From contig CM055101.1 of assembly GCA_029204225.1 (NCBI GenBank), positions 58,996,094 through 59,060,093 on the forward strand: a stretch of 64,000 nt of DNA. The letters are read 5' to 3'. The notes beneath the pieces are model-generated. The model did not search any database. It was not told the origin of the DNA and was given only the letters and a program-made list of their open reading frames with translations. How positions within the stretch are numbered: position 1 is the stretch's first letter; each line of letters starts with the position of its first letter. Origin of the DNA: Diphasiastrum complanatum (taxonomy: Eukaryota; Streptophyta; Lycopodiopsida; Lycopodiales; Lycopodiaceae). Below are positions 12,874 through 23,311 of the stretch, piece after piece. Position numbers and translations under genes: made by a program.

Positions 12874-12878
12874 CAAAT

Positions 12879-13303
12879 TTCATGTGCCAAATCCAATATC
12901 ACTAGTCTATTGAAATGAAAGCCACAATCAAGAGAAGGATAACATTCATGTTGATATAGGAGTAAAATACAAAATCACAAATAGAGATCCATGAAATTAC
13001 CATTAGAATTAAGGGATGTAAGGAAATGAATACAAAAGAGAGATGGATTTCATGTGAATTAGGCACATGAGACCTAGCAAGCTCAATTTTCAAGGCTCAC
13101 AGTCACAAAGAGGAAGTTAGGTTCTCTCATTTGCAAAGGAGCTAAAAGACCCTTCAAAATGATGTCCGTTGTGTACTTATATACAAAGTTCCTAACTTAA
13201 CTAAACATAACTATCTTGAAGGATAGTTAGCCCTTGTTAAGTCCTATTAAGTGTGCTTTGGGCCCTTGTTGGCCTATTATCCTTATTTAAGTATTTTGGA
13301 GGG
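12879..13303 (-). mobile_element. LTR truncated by the rDNA junction
   Basis: Matches the 512-bp LTR from its minus-strand 3' end to LTR position ~425 (GTATTTTGGAGGG), then joins directly to 18S rDNA at 13,304. The terminal TGTC is mutated to TTTC. Confidence 0.7.
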
Positions 13304-14155
13304 AAATTGCGAATAGCTCATTAAATCAGTTATAGTTTCTTCGATGGTACCTTGCTACTCGGATACCCGTAGTAATTCTAGAGCTAATACGTGCACCAAA
13401 TCCCAACTGTTAAGGAAGGGACGTATTTATTAGATAAAAAGGCCGATGCGGGCTTGCCCGATATTGTGGTGAATCATGATAACTCGTCAAATTTTTGCCC
13501 TATCGACTTTCGATGGTAGGATGGTGGCCTACCATGGTGGTGACGGGTGACGAAGAATTAGAGTTCGATTCCGGAGAGAGCAGCTACCACATCCAAGACA
13601 GGCAGCAGGCGTGCAAATTACCCAATCCCGACACGGGGAGATTGTGACAATAAATAACAATAACGGGCTTTTACAAGTTTGGTAATTGGAATGAGTACAA
13701 TCTAAACCCCTTAACGAGGATCCATTGGAGGGCAAGTCTGGTGCCAGCAGCTGTGATAATTCCAGCGTATATCTGAGTTGCAGTTAAAAAGCTCGTAGTT
13801 GGATTTTGGGATGGGGCGAACGGTTCGCCCCCTTTGGTCCCTCCATTTTTTTGGTAGGGGACATGCTCCTGGCCTTAATTGGCTGGGACGCGGAGTCGAC
13901 GATGTTACTTTGAAAAAATTAGAGTGCTTAAAGCAGGCCTATGCTTTGAATACATTAGCATGGAATAACGTGATAGGACTTTGGTCCTATTGTGTTGGTC
14001 TTCGGGACCGGACTAATGATTAATAGGGACAGTTGGGGGCATTCGTATTTCATTGTCAGAGGTGAAATTCTTGGATTTGTGAAAGACGAACTATTGCGAA
14101 AGCATTTGCCAAGGAGGTTTTCATTAATCAAGAACGAAGTTGGAGGCTCAAAGAT

Positions 14156-14191
<36 letters not shown>

Positions 14192-14969
14192 TCGATTAGG
14201 GATCAACGGGTGTTAATTTGATGACCCCGCCGGCACGTTATGAGAAATCAAAGTTTTTGGGTTCCAGGGGGAGTATGGTCGCAAGGCTGAAACATAAAGG
14301 GATTGAGGGAAGGGCACCACCAGGAGTGGAGTCTGCGACTTAATTTGACTCAACACGGGAAAACTTACCAAGCCCAGACATAGTAAGGATTGACAGATTG
14401 AGAGCTCTTTCTTGATTCTATGGGTGGTGGTGCATGGCCGTTCTTAGTTGGTGGAGTGATTTGTCTGGTTAATTCCGTTACGAGACCTCAGCCTGCTAAC
14501 TGGTTACGCGAAGAATCTTTTTGGTGGCCAACTTCTTAGAGGGACTATTCGCGTCCAGCGGATGGAAGTTTGAGGCAATAACAGGTCAGTGATGCCCTTA
14601 GATGTTCTAGGCCACACGCGCGCTACACTGATGAGTTCAACGAGTTTATCACCTGGGCCGATAGGCTTGGGTAATCTTTTGAAACTTCATCGTGATGGGG
14701 ATAGTTCATTGCAATTATTGATCTTCAACGAGGAATTCCTAGTAAGCGCGATTCATTAGCTCACGTTGACTACGTCCTTGCCCTTTGTACACATCACCTG
14801 TCGCTCCTACCGATTGAACGGTCCGGTGAAGTTTTTGGATTGCGGCGACGACGACGACGACGACGGTTCGCCGCTGGTGACGTTGTGAGAAGTTCATTAA
14901 ACCTTATCATTTAGAGAAAGGAGAAGTCGTAACAAGGTTTTCGTAGGTGAACTTGCGGAAGGATCATTG
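13304..14969 (+). pseudogene. 18S rRNA pseudogene, 5' truncated
   Basis: Clear nuclear small-subunit rRNA, beginning at AAATTGCGAATAGCTCATT, so roughly the first 85 bases are missing. It ends with the usual GGAAGGATCATTG. Landmarks include the GGTGAAATTCTTGGATT and GTCGTAACAAGG regions. It is not functional: about 15 bases are deleted around 13,580 (normally ...GAGCCTGAGAAACGGCTACC), another region near 13,480 is altered, and many invariant positions carry changes such as AAACATAAAGGGATTGAGGG. Many changes are C to T or G to A, as expected of silenced methylated DNA. Confidence 0.9.
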
Positions 14970-15135
14970 ACACACCGATCGAGCAGACCCGACGAAGTGT
15001 GGATGTGAATGAGGAGCCGCATCCAGAGGTGCGGCTGTCAGAGCGCTCCCAACCCCGTTGGATTCGGACGCATGAGCATCATACATGGGAGAAGTCCAAC
15101 GACTGAGTCTGTATCTCGGTCGCCTCCCACCACCC
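14970..15135 (+). other. ITS1 fragment
   Basis: Follows the 18S 3' end directly and is cut by the gypsy 5' LTR at 15,136. Assigned by position only; ITS1 is not conserved enough to confirm by eye. Confidence 0.7.
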
Positions 15136-15493
15136 TGTTACGAGCTCGTAACCAGGGCTGAACCCTAGGGAACACAAATAGGTCAGATACCGCAGTCAGG
15201 GTCGTGTCCAGCGTACATGACCAACAGGGCAAGACAGTGTGAGTAGTGTGCCCCAGCACGGTCCATAGCCATGGCGGGCCTAACACAGCCTAGGGACCCT
15301 GTCAGCAGGATAGGGCTCCTAGTTGGGTCCCGACGTGCAGTCGGCCACATCAGTGCCACGTGGCCGACACTTGGCAGTAGCATGCTACCAGTCCTCACAC
15401 TGGGCTAGGAGGGGCTTACTCTATATCAGGGAGTAGGCAAGGTTGGGTGGATCAGTTAGTGTTTGCCCTACTGTGGTGTTAGGATCTATTACA
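15136..15493 (+). mobile_element. Gypsy 5' LTR
   Basis: 358 bp from TGTTACG to ATTACA. It opens with the perfect 16-bp palindrome GTTACGAGCTCGTAAC. Inverted arms GTCGGCCAC/GTGGCCGAC at about 15,338-15,366 enclose a G-box-like CACGTGG. A TATA-like CTCTATATCA lies at 15,419-15,428, putting transcription start near 15,450. Confidence 0.88.
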
Positions 15494-15494
15494 C

Positions 15495-15506
15495 TGGTAT
15501 CAGAGC
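15495..15506 (+). other. Gypsy primer-binding site
   Basis: TGGTATCAGAGC, the standard site matching initiator tRNA-Met, one base after the LTR edge. Confidence 0.9.
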
Positions 15507-16397
15507 CATCTCCATCCTAGGGAGTTCAGTAGCAGCAGTAGAGAAAGCTATCAGAAGATAGGAAAGATCTTGGAGATTTTCAGAAAGGCTTAGAGGAGAG
15601 AAATCGTTGTAGAGACAGCTATCTAACCTAGAAATTTCAGTGTAATTCCAAGCCATCTGAGGAAAATATCAGAACTCTACTGTAGCATAGATCCATCGCT
15701 GTAGTTTAGATGATCTAGTTCTGATTTACAAGAAAAAATCACTAAGATCTAAGGGGAATCTGGAGAGGGAGAAATATACAGATCCAACGCTATGGGTTCT
15801 TGAAGAATCTGACCTTTTGCAAGAGACGTGAGCCTCAAATCGTAGGGATTTTGAGCAGGGAGGCTACTTGCCTGGCAGCGAGGGAGGAGCACACTTCGAA
15901 TCAGAATTTTCCAAGGAAGTTAGGCCCCAAATCCCGATTTTTTGGAGCCACAGTTCTGGAAGACATACAGCGAGGGTTCTCAAAGACCCAAATCAGATTT
16001 TTTCCACCATTTTCAACTCTTCAAATCTGATTTTGAAGACAGATTGACCACTACCCTGGCAGCGAGAAAGGTCTTTGGCAGAAACCACAAGTTTGCAGCT
16101 GTTTTCAGGTTCTAAAACGGAAATTTTGGAGCAAAAACTATACATCTCAGACAGCGAGGGAAGGGGTCAAGACAATCAGAAGTTTGTTTCTTTTTCTTGG
16201 TACCCTGATCTTTTTCCGGACAGTAGATCTAAAAGCAGTGGACGAAGAGCTGAAAGGGCTTTTCTTGATTCTCTCTGTGGAAGTACAGTCCTCTGAAACA
16301 GCTAAGTCACCTTTCCTTTCCCTTGTACAGTTATAAATTAGTCTTTTAAGACTTTTTTTCCTTCAGAAGTTAAGGTACCTCTCTTTCAGTTCCGAAG

Positions 16398-16966
16398 ATG
16401 ACCACTCCTCAGGGACCTGATCAACCCCCGGAGAGAGGCTTCGACGAACTTGAAATAGAAGCCTTGGCTTACAAAAAAGGGAAGGAACCAATGGAATTGG
16501 AAGAACAGGAACAGTTCGCCGAAGAACTCGACGAACTGGTTACCAAGGAGCAGTTTCTCCAGTTGGTAACAGAAGTGGATGAACTGAAGTTGGCATTAGC
16601 CAATTTCAAGTCCAGCGTGGACGATTCGTTCGCTGAACTCAAAAGCTTGATTTTGAGTTCCGCGAAAGGAAGCCTTAAGCTTTTGAAGAAGCTTTCCTAA
16701 GAGAATTTCTACTAGAAAATGAACTTGATAGAGCCTGGGAAGCCTGGGAAAGAACAGTAATGGACAAGTCCCTCATCCAATATATCTCGCAGTATCGAGA
16801 AGCAATTTTAAAGATTAAAAGTATGGATGATTTTCAGAAAATCAGGGGATTTGTCCGTGGCCTCAAAGATGAATATAAAGTAGAGGTCCAGAGAAACTCG
16901 CCTACTACCCTTGAAATTTTAAAGGTGAAGCTCCTCAGAAACGCCCTTCACTCATACAGCCCTTAA
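16398..16966 (+). pseudogene. Gypsy gag, broken
   Basis: Two pieces remain: 16,398-16,700 (start MTTPQGPDQPPERG, acidic, coiled-coil-like with spaced Glu and Leu) and 16,760-16,966, which contains the typical gag C-terminal part (a QYREAILKI-like stretch followed by FVRGLKDEY). They lie in different frames and the central gag fold is mostly deleted between them. The product would package element RNA; this copy could not. Confidence 0.7.
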
Positions 16967-16984
16967 AACCAGATGAGTTTGAGA

Positions 16985-17574
16985 AAGCCAAACAAGAACG
17001 TTTGTGCTTTGTGTGTATGGGCAAGGGACAGACAGTCAGACAGTGTCCCAAGGGGCCTTTCACTAAAAAAGATAAGAAAGATAAAAAACAAGTTCATCTT
17101 GTTCAGATTGTATGTTTCCCCAGTGACTCGACAGCTTCCGAGATCAAAGTGTATCATGAAGATCATGAACATTGTTGCCAGCTGACCTTTGCAATGCTAG
17201 CGAGACCCTTCAGCTTTGGGCCGCATGACTTAGTACGTATGCATGGGAAAGTTGGTAACCGGTCAGTAAGAGTTATGGTTGATGATGGGGCAACCCATAA
17301 TTTCATCAACTACACCCTGGTTAAAAAGCTTAAACTACCAGAAGTACCTAGTCAGCATAGGTACATAGTTTCATTAGCTAAGGGTGAAGATAAAAGAATA
17401 TGGGAGACTATGGTAAGTAATTTGAATCTTGGTATTCAGGGGTACCAAAATGAAATAAACTTTCAGATTATGCACCTGGATCGCACAGATATTGTTCTCG
17501 GGAGAGATTGGCTCTACAGTTTAGGACCTTCCCTCCACAAACTATCAGGAGAACACCCTCAGCTTTCAGCATAA
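16985..17574 (+). pseudogene. Gypsy zinc knuckle and aspartic protease
   Basis: A CCHC-type knuckle at ~17,005-17,050 reads CFVCMGKGQTVRQC, with Gln where the zinc-binding His belongs. The protease follows with VDDGATHNFI at ~17,278-17,307, the plant-gypsy form of the DxGA catalytic motif, and ends near IVLGRDWL at ~17,490-17,515. A frameshift around 17,540 breaks the join to reverse transcriptase. Confidence 0.8.
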
Positions 17575-17599
17575 AGGCCGAGAGATCCAGTTGCATGGG

Positions 17600-18558
17600 G
17601 AGCATGATGTTCCCAACAGTCCTATGGTCTGCAGTTCAGAGCTCTGTTAGCTAATCGGAGACGAAGACCATCAGGTATTCTTATGTGACTTTCAGTTTAT
17701 TCTTGAAGTTTCTATTTCCAGTTCTATTCAGCAGAAAATTAGTAAACTAGAAACTTTATTGTCTAAATTTAAAGATGTTTTTCCTGAAGATTTGCCACAT
17801 GGTTTACCACCTAGCAGAGAGGTAGATCATGTAATAAACCTAGTACCAGGTACAACACCTGTTTTTAAACCTCCGTATCGGGTCAGCCGAACAGAGGATG
17901 AAGAAATAACTAGGCAGTTAACATATTATCTTGGGAAAGGCCAAATTCAGACCAGTAGTTCACCATGGGCCTCACCAGTCCTATTGGTGAAAAAGAAAGA
18001 GGGGTCTATGCGTCTTTGCGTAGATTACAGAGCCCTCAATAAAGTCACAATTAAGAATAAATACCCTATGCCTCGGGCAGACGACAGGGCTAAGTTTTTC
18101 AGCAAAATAGACCTCAGATCGGGATATCATCAAGTCCGTATAAATCGGAAGATGTCTCGAAAACAACTTTTAGGACTCGTCACGGTCATTATGAGTTTAA
18201 GGTGATGCCATTTGGGCTCACAAATGCTCCAGCTACCTTTATGACCTTGATGAACAATGTCCTCAGACCATACTTGGGTAAGTTTGTAGTCGTATTTTTA
18301 GATGACATCCTCGTTTACAGCAAAACGAGGAAGGAGCATCTAAAACACCTCAGAAAGGTGTTTCGACTGCTCAGGAAGCATAAGCTCTATGCTAAACAAT
18401 CCAAGTGTGAATTCTTCGTTGAAGAAGTAGCATATTTGGGTCACATTATCTCTTCAGATGGGATTAAGATGAACCCAAATAAAGTTAAAGCCATACTCAG
18501 TTGGCTGAGACCTCAAAATATTTTGGAACTTCAGATCTTTCTTGGTTTGGCGGGATAG
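17600..18558 (+). pseudogene. Gypsy reverse transcriptase, broken
   Basis: Motifs in order: linker [18 protein letters not shown] (~17,776), [19 protein letters not shown] (~17,970), [12 protein letters not shown] (~18,095), then a frameshift near 18,170-18,205, [12 protein letters not shown] (~18,206) and the catalytic FLDD box (~18,295). At 18,556 a TAG replaces a tyrosine codon in the usual G-Y-YRRF motif. Copies viral RNA into cDNA in active relatives; dead here. Confidence 0.88.
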
Positions 18559-19083
18559 TACAGACGATTTGTCAAGGAATATGCTCAGATAGCAGTTCCT
18601 ATGACAAATCTTCTTAAGGGGAAGGGAAAGGAGTTCATTTGGGAGTCCGCACAGCAGGAGAGCTTTGATGCTCTCAAAACAGCCTTAGCTACAGCACCAG
18701 TTTTAAAAGTCGTCGACCCCAATCAGCCATTTGTGGTCGAAACAGATGCTAGCGACTTTGCAGTAGGTGCTGTGCTGTGCTAACTCAGGGTGGACGACCA
18801 GTTGCGTTCGAGAGTAAAAAACTCGAGCCAGCTCAGACTAGGTACAGTGCCTATGAAAAGGAACTCTTTTCTATAGTTCATGCCCTTGAGACTTGGAGGC
18901 ATTATTTGTATGGTGCCAACTTTGAAGTCCTGACAGACCATGAGAGTCTCAGATACCTTCGCAATCAACCTGAGCTTAGAGGTCGGAAAGCTCGTTGGGC
19001 AGAGTTGATGCAAGAGTTTGACATGTCTATCAGATATAGACGTGGAAAACTCAAGAAAGTAGGAGATGCCCTTAGCAGAATGC
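18559..19083 (+). pseudogene. Gypsy RNase H
   Basis: Begins after the stop with MTNLLKGKG and reaches ETDASDFAVGAVL (catalytic Asp) at ~18,738. A frameshift at ~18,780 is followed by YEKELFSIVHAL (catalytic Glu) and VLTDHESLRYL (catalytic Asp), ending GDALSRM at ~19,063-19,083. The three acidic residues remain but the frame is broken. Confidence 0.87.
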
Positions 19084-20192
19084 CTATGATAAACGAGCTG
19101 AGTTTTACTCAGATTCGTAATGAGTTACTCGAGTCCTTGAGAGGGAAATGCCAGCATGATGCATTCTTCTCTACTATCTGGAACTCAGTCCAGAGCAGAC
19201 AGTTACAGACTCCAGAACCAGTTCCCGGGGCTGGTGACAGTTCATCCAAGAATACGGCAGCTTCCGTTGAGGATGATGATGATGAGTTCGAGTATACGTC
19301 GTCAGATGACGTTGAGGATTCTGAGCCTGTATTACCCAAGCAAACCCCAGTGGTTGAGGGTCAGTTGACTCAAGGATTCAAATGGAAACAGTATTCCATT
19401 CAAGATGAGTACTTGCTCTATAGAGATAGAGTATGTGTCCTCAATTCAAAGGATTATAGGCAGCAGGTCCTATATGAATGTCATGACAATCCTAGTCCGG
19501 GACACCCAGGCATACAAAAGACCTATGAGCTTTTTCGTAGGCAATTTTTCTGGCCCAGTATGAAAAAGGACGTCCACCAGTATGTAACCAATTGCCAAAA
19601 ATGTCAAGTAAACAAAGCAGAGCGTTTAAAGGCAGGAGGGTTGTTGCATCCCTTAGAAATACCAGTTGGTAAATGGGAGAGTATCTCCATGGATTGTATA
19701 GTAGGCCTGCCTAAAACCCAAAAGGGTAATGACGCTATATGGGTCACAGTTGATCGTCTGACCAAAATGGCTCATCTCATTCCGACCAAAACAACCGTTA
19801 GAGCTTTAGAGTTAGCAAGGTTGTTTGTAGACGGGCTATTTAAATTGTACGGTCTACCTTCCGGCATAGTCAGCGACCGGGACAGTAAGTTTACTGGAAA
19901 TTTTTGGAGGGCAGTATTCCATCATCTCCATACTAAACTTAATATGAGTACCTTAGACCATCCACAAACAGACGGTCAAACAGAGAGGGTAAATCAAGTG
20001 CTGGAGGATATGCTGATGTACGGTTTTCAGCCACGCTCACCCACAGCTGTAGGGTTTAAACAAGAAAAAGTTGAAGCAGCTAGAAACTTTTTAGAGGACC
20101 TAAACCAGATGATAGAACATGCTAAGCGTAGCATCAGGCAGTCCCAGGATCGAGCCAGGCATTATGCAGATCCACACAGACGGGATGTGTAG
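19084..20192 (+). pseudogene. Gypsy integrase with internal deletion
   Basis: In one frame with the end of RNase H. The zinc-binding segment has GHPGIQKT and CQKC (~19,500-19,610). The catalytic triad is present: Asp in SMDCIVGLP (~19,690), Asp in VSDRDSKF (~19,875) and Glu in QTERVNQVL (~19,977-20,003). Just after EDML the sequence jumps to MYGFQPRSP, omitting the ~60 residues normally between. A stop follows at 20,190. An acidic insert lies at ~19,260-19,330 between RNase H and integrase. Confidence 0.88.
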
Positions 20193-20639
20193 TTCTCCAC
20201 TAGTGAGAAAGTCTACTTGAGAGTCCCAGTCGACTCTAAAACCCTCAAATCAGGAGTGTGTGGTAAGTTGTCTCCAAGGTATTGTGGTCCCTTTACCATC
20301 AGTAGGAGACTAGGCGAGGTCACCTATGAACTAGAACTCCCACACATCAGTAAGGTTTTTCCAGTCTTTCATGTAAGTCAGTTACAAAAAGCCTTAACCA
20401 GATCAGACAATCTCCCATTGGATCCTCCACTTCTAGTTCTCCCATTGGATCCTCAACAACCTCCACATGAACCAGAGCAGATTCTTGATAGTAGAGGGAC
20501 GCAGACTCGTCATACTCTATACCGAGAATATCTGGTTAAGTGGAATGATCAGCCTGTTGAGAATGCCACTTGGGAAAGAGGCAGTGTCCTTCGCAAGATT
20601 TTTCCAGACTTTTTTCAGATTTTTTCAGACGGTTCTTAA
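20193..20639 (+). pseudogene. Gypsy integrase C-terminus and chromodomain
   Basis: The GPFTISRRLGEVTYELELP and VFPVFHVSQL motifs (~20,287-20,390) are the integrase C-terminal fold. A chromodomain follows at ~20,480-20,620 with EYLVKWNDQPVENATWER. In chromoviruses this domain steers insertion toward particular histone marks. The frame is open from 20,217 to the stop at 20,637. This segment identifies the element as a chromovirus. Confidence 0.88.
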
Positions 20640-20650
20640 GGGGGAGGGAG
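20634..20650 (+). other. Gypsy polypurine tract
   Basis: AAGGGGGAGGGAG immediately before the 3' LTR, the usual second-strand primer. Confidence 0.8.
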
Positions 20651-20961
20651 TGTTACGAGCTCGTAACCAGGGTCGAACCCTAGGGAACACAGATAGGTCA
20701 AATACCACAGTCAGAGTCGTGTCCAGCGTACATGACCAACAGGGCAAGACAGTGTGAGTAGTGTGCCCCAGCACGGTCCATAGCCATGGCGGGCCTAACA
20801 TAGCCTAGGGACCCTGTCAACAGGATAGGGCTCCCAGTTGGGTCCCGACATGCAGTCGGCCACGTCAGTGCCACGTGGCCGACACTTGGCAGTAGCATGC
20901 CACCAGTCCTCACACTAGGCTAGGAGGGGCTTACTCTATATCAGGGAGTAGGCAAGGTTGG
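20651..20961 (+). mobile_element. Gypsy 3' LTR, truncated
   Basis: Matches the first 311 bp of the 5' LTR and stops at GGCAAGGTTGG, where ITS2-like sequence begins. It therefore keeps U3 with the 16-bp palindrome and TATA-like box and lacks R/U5. A deletion removed the LTR end together with ITS1, 5.8S and part of ITS2. Confidence 0.85.
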
Positions 20962-21146
20962 TCGGCCGAAATACAGGGTGCGCGTGGGAGCAGCTCCCTA
21001 GAAGCTGCGGCCAGGTGGTCCGTCCCTCTCGGGGCGAAGTCTCCCGTCGGTCGGAGCCGCGCGCTCTCGGCCCCAACGCAGCAACTCGGCGCACGGTTCG
21101 TGTCTCGGGACCCTCGCGGTCCCGGAACCCAGCCTTGTACCCCAAG
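20962..21146 (+). other. ITS2 fragment
   Basis: GC-rich sequence directly before the 25S start, so by position the 3' part of ITS2. No 5.8S sequence was found anywhere in the window. Confidence 0.65.
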
Positions 21147-21261
21147 GTTGGACCTCAGATCAGGCAAGGCTACCCACTAAGCTTAAGCATATCACTAAGA
21201 GGAGGAGAAGAAACTAACCAAGATTTCCCTAGTAACGGCGAGCGAACCAGAAAGTGTCTTG
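21147..21261 (+). pseudogene. 25S rRNA pseudogene, first ~115 bp
   Basis: Recognisable large-subunit start: GACCTCAGATCAGGC, TAAGCATATCACTAAG, AAACTAACCAAGATTTCCC and CTAGTAACGGCGAGCGAACC. Several positions differ from the near-invariant plant sequence, mostly as transitions. It joins at ~21,261 to unit position ~930 of the retroelement family. Confidence 0.88.
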
Positions 21262-22619
21262 ATGTAGTATGCGAACCCGTTATTAGCAGCCGTTACTTCT
21301 TGCTCCCTCAAAGGATTAATCAGCTGCGATTGGACACAAGGAATCCCGGTCACGATTATGTGGAATAAATTTTTATAGGCCGTGAAGTGTCAACTTGAAT
21401 AATGTATATTTTCTTGTAGTTTATGACATAAAACGCATTATAAAGTTGTTGTCCCTTTGAACTTTAATCATCAAGTATTGAATTATTTATGTCTAGATGT
21501 GAGTGCACACATTCAACGAATTGCAATGAAAATAATGCTTTACGTTTGAATCATCATTCAGGCCCTAAAATCCTTTGCAACTTATGTTTTTTGTACGCAA
21601 GAAGCCTCTCTGCTTTGTCTTGACTCCACACTGCTCTTTTTAATCAGAATAGCTCATAAGAATACCTATGGGGGAAGGTAGGTGCACTTCGTAGAGTTTT
21701 TTCATCAGTTAGCTGTTTTCACTTTTTATATTGCTCTTCTTCATCAGTATTGGGCTCCGAAACCTGTCAATATACTCCAGCCAAACATAATTTTTTGTTG
21801 AAATTTTCAATTATTCTCTTTAGTTCTTAATTCTAAATATAAACTGTTTGACAATATGTTGTCTCTATATTGAAATGAGCTATGGAGGGAGCTACAAAGA
21901 GATTTGGTGAAAGGGGCCAGGTTAGTCAGGTCGACAACTTTCATTAATAGCAGAGACCGTTACAAATCTGGCATAGCAAGCAATAGAGAAGACTGCAAGA
22001 AGCATGGTTGTTTTAGCTCTGCCCTTACTCGTGTTTTTTCATTTAGGATCCTTCGTTGTCGGGTGTCTTCTTTGTAGAACCTCGAGCTCCACGAGGGTCC
22101 AACATTTTACTTGTTTTTTTTCAAGAGAGATAATGGAAGCATCATTTGTCTTCCCAAATTCATCTTATGATGAAGTTAACATTTATATTTTTGTTGCAGT
22201 TGTATATAACAAAATCAAAAGGTATCGCACATCAGAAGAAACAAGGTCATTAATATATCACGAGAAAGCTTTGCTTTAGCACTGCATTCAAATTGTTGAA
22301 AACCTAAAAACAAAGACCGCAGTTTAGAAAAACCAATTTTACAAAAAAGAAAGTCATTTCAATGCTCAAGCTTACCTAGGAATGACACGACAGATTCAAC
22401 AAATTGTCGCAATAGCTTACCGCAACCTGGCAAAGCTAAAAAGCTTGATGTATAGGACGTCCAACCCAATATATCAAAGTATATTTTGTTCCTTTTTGCA
22501 TTCTCTCATTTGTGTCTCGATTGGAGTTGAATTTGTAACCTCAAGGATATGAATGGAAGCTTTCATCGGCATTAAAGTCTTTGAACACCAATTATGATAG
22601 TTGATATAGTCCTCACTTT
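21262..22619 (-). mobile_element. Older copy of the 3.7-kb family after the rDNA
   Basis: Homology to the unit starts abruptly at TAGTATGCGAACCCG (unit position ~930) and runs through the short reading frame. Substitutions and indels are frequent. It is interrupted at 22,620 by a solo LTR. Confidence 0.7.
22004..22279 (+). pseudogene. Repeated short reading frame, 91-codon version
   Basis: The first ATG of other copies is mutated (ATAGAG), so the frame opens at the internal MVVLALPLL. It has no 2-base deletion and extends through KIKRYRTSEETRSL. Longest version in the window; still no recognised family. Confidence 0.3.
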
Positions 22620-23306
22620 TGTGAAAAATTGCTTATGTTGGCAAATCTAGCTATGTCAATTAATGTAAATTATGTACATAAGTGGGTGCCACCCATGTGA
22701 GGCCATGGAGCCATGTGGGAAACCTATCCTAGTGTAGGTTAGATCATGTCTAAAAAGTTGGTCAAGTCAATTTGGTAGTGATTCCTACTTTATAGGACCT
22801 AAATTTTAGATTTATGGAGAAAATTGACCAACTAGCCACCTACTTGGCATGACTCTATGAGTGAGGCTAGAATGGCAAATTAGGACAAGAAAGCCAAATC
22901 AACTTCCTTATTACATGCTGGAAATTCACCTAACTTTACAAAGGAAGAGGCTTTTCTATGTAGTGTATTTTCCATCGTAAACATTTAGATTATTTTTGAG
23001 AGCTTATTGGCAATCTCGAGTCTACTACACATTTGTATTGAGTTTTGATGATCCAAATGCAATCAAAATGATATTACTTCCATTCTCTGTTTGCAGGCCA
23101 TACCATAGGCTGTACCACACACGTGTGGACTCGGATTTCCATATTTGATTAATGCTTAATGATTGTTCTTGCTTGTTAAGTGTAAAATTGCTATTCTAGA
23201 TCAATTTTTGTGTCTAGTTTTTGTAATAATTGTTTAGCAAGCATCCAATCACTCTTGTGGATCTTGTGTAGATCCATTTAGGGTCCTAAAGTACTGTACT
23301 TTAACA
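22620..23306. mobile_element. Solo LTR, 687 bp, with 5-bp target duplication
   Basis: Inserted in the phrase CTCACTTTGAATC of the older copy. ACTTT occurs at 22,615-22,619 and again at 23,307-23,311, and the insert runs TGTGAAAAATT...ACTTTAACA, the TG...CA form. No coding sequence. Such a structure arises when recombination between two LTRs removes the element body. Its family is not recognised. Confidence 0.8.
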
Positions 23307-23311
23307 ACTTT

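Larger units (their letters stand above)
10832..12878 (-). mobile_element. Older internal region of the same element family
   Basis: Homology to the unit resumes at 10,832 (unit position ~1042) and runs, with many substitutions and indels, to the primer-site complement at 12,862-12,873. This copy keeps a full right inverted arm (12,066-12,385) that the tandem units have lost, so it is closer to the ancestral structure. The 930-bp A/B part of the unit is absent here. Confidence 0.7.
15136..20961 (+). mobile_element. Ty3/gypsy chromovirus, broken, inserted in rDNA
   Basis: Order on the plus strand: 5' LTR, tRNA-Met primer-binding site, gag, zinc knuckle, protease, reverse transcriptase, RNase H, integrase, chromodomain, polypurine tract, truncated 3' LTR. 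This order and the chromodomain identify a plant chromovirus. Stops and frameshifts break the polyprotein at several points and about 60 codons are missing from integrase. The two LTRs differ at about 13 of 311 aligned bases (counted by eye), all transitions. The target-site duplication cannot be tested because the 3' end is deleted. Confidence 0.93.

Noticed and set aside
13529-14216. Open frames inside the 18S region
   Set aside because: The DNA is rRNA-derived; the frames overlap on both strands and match no protein family.
13304-21261. A functional rDNA unit
   Set aside because: The 18S is truncated and deleted, 5.8S is missing, 25S has only ~115 bp, and a retroelement sits in ITS1.
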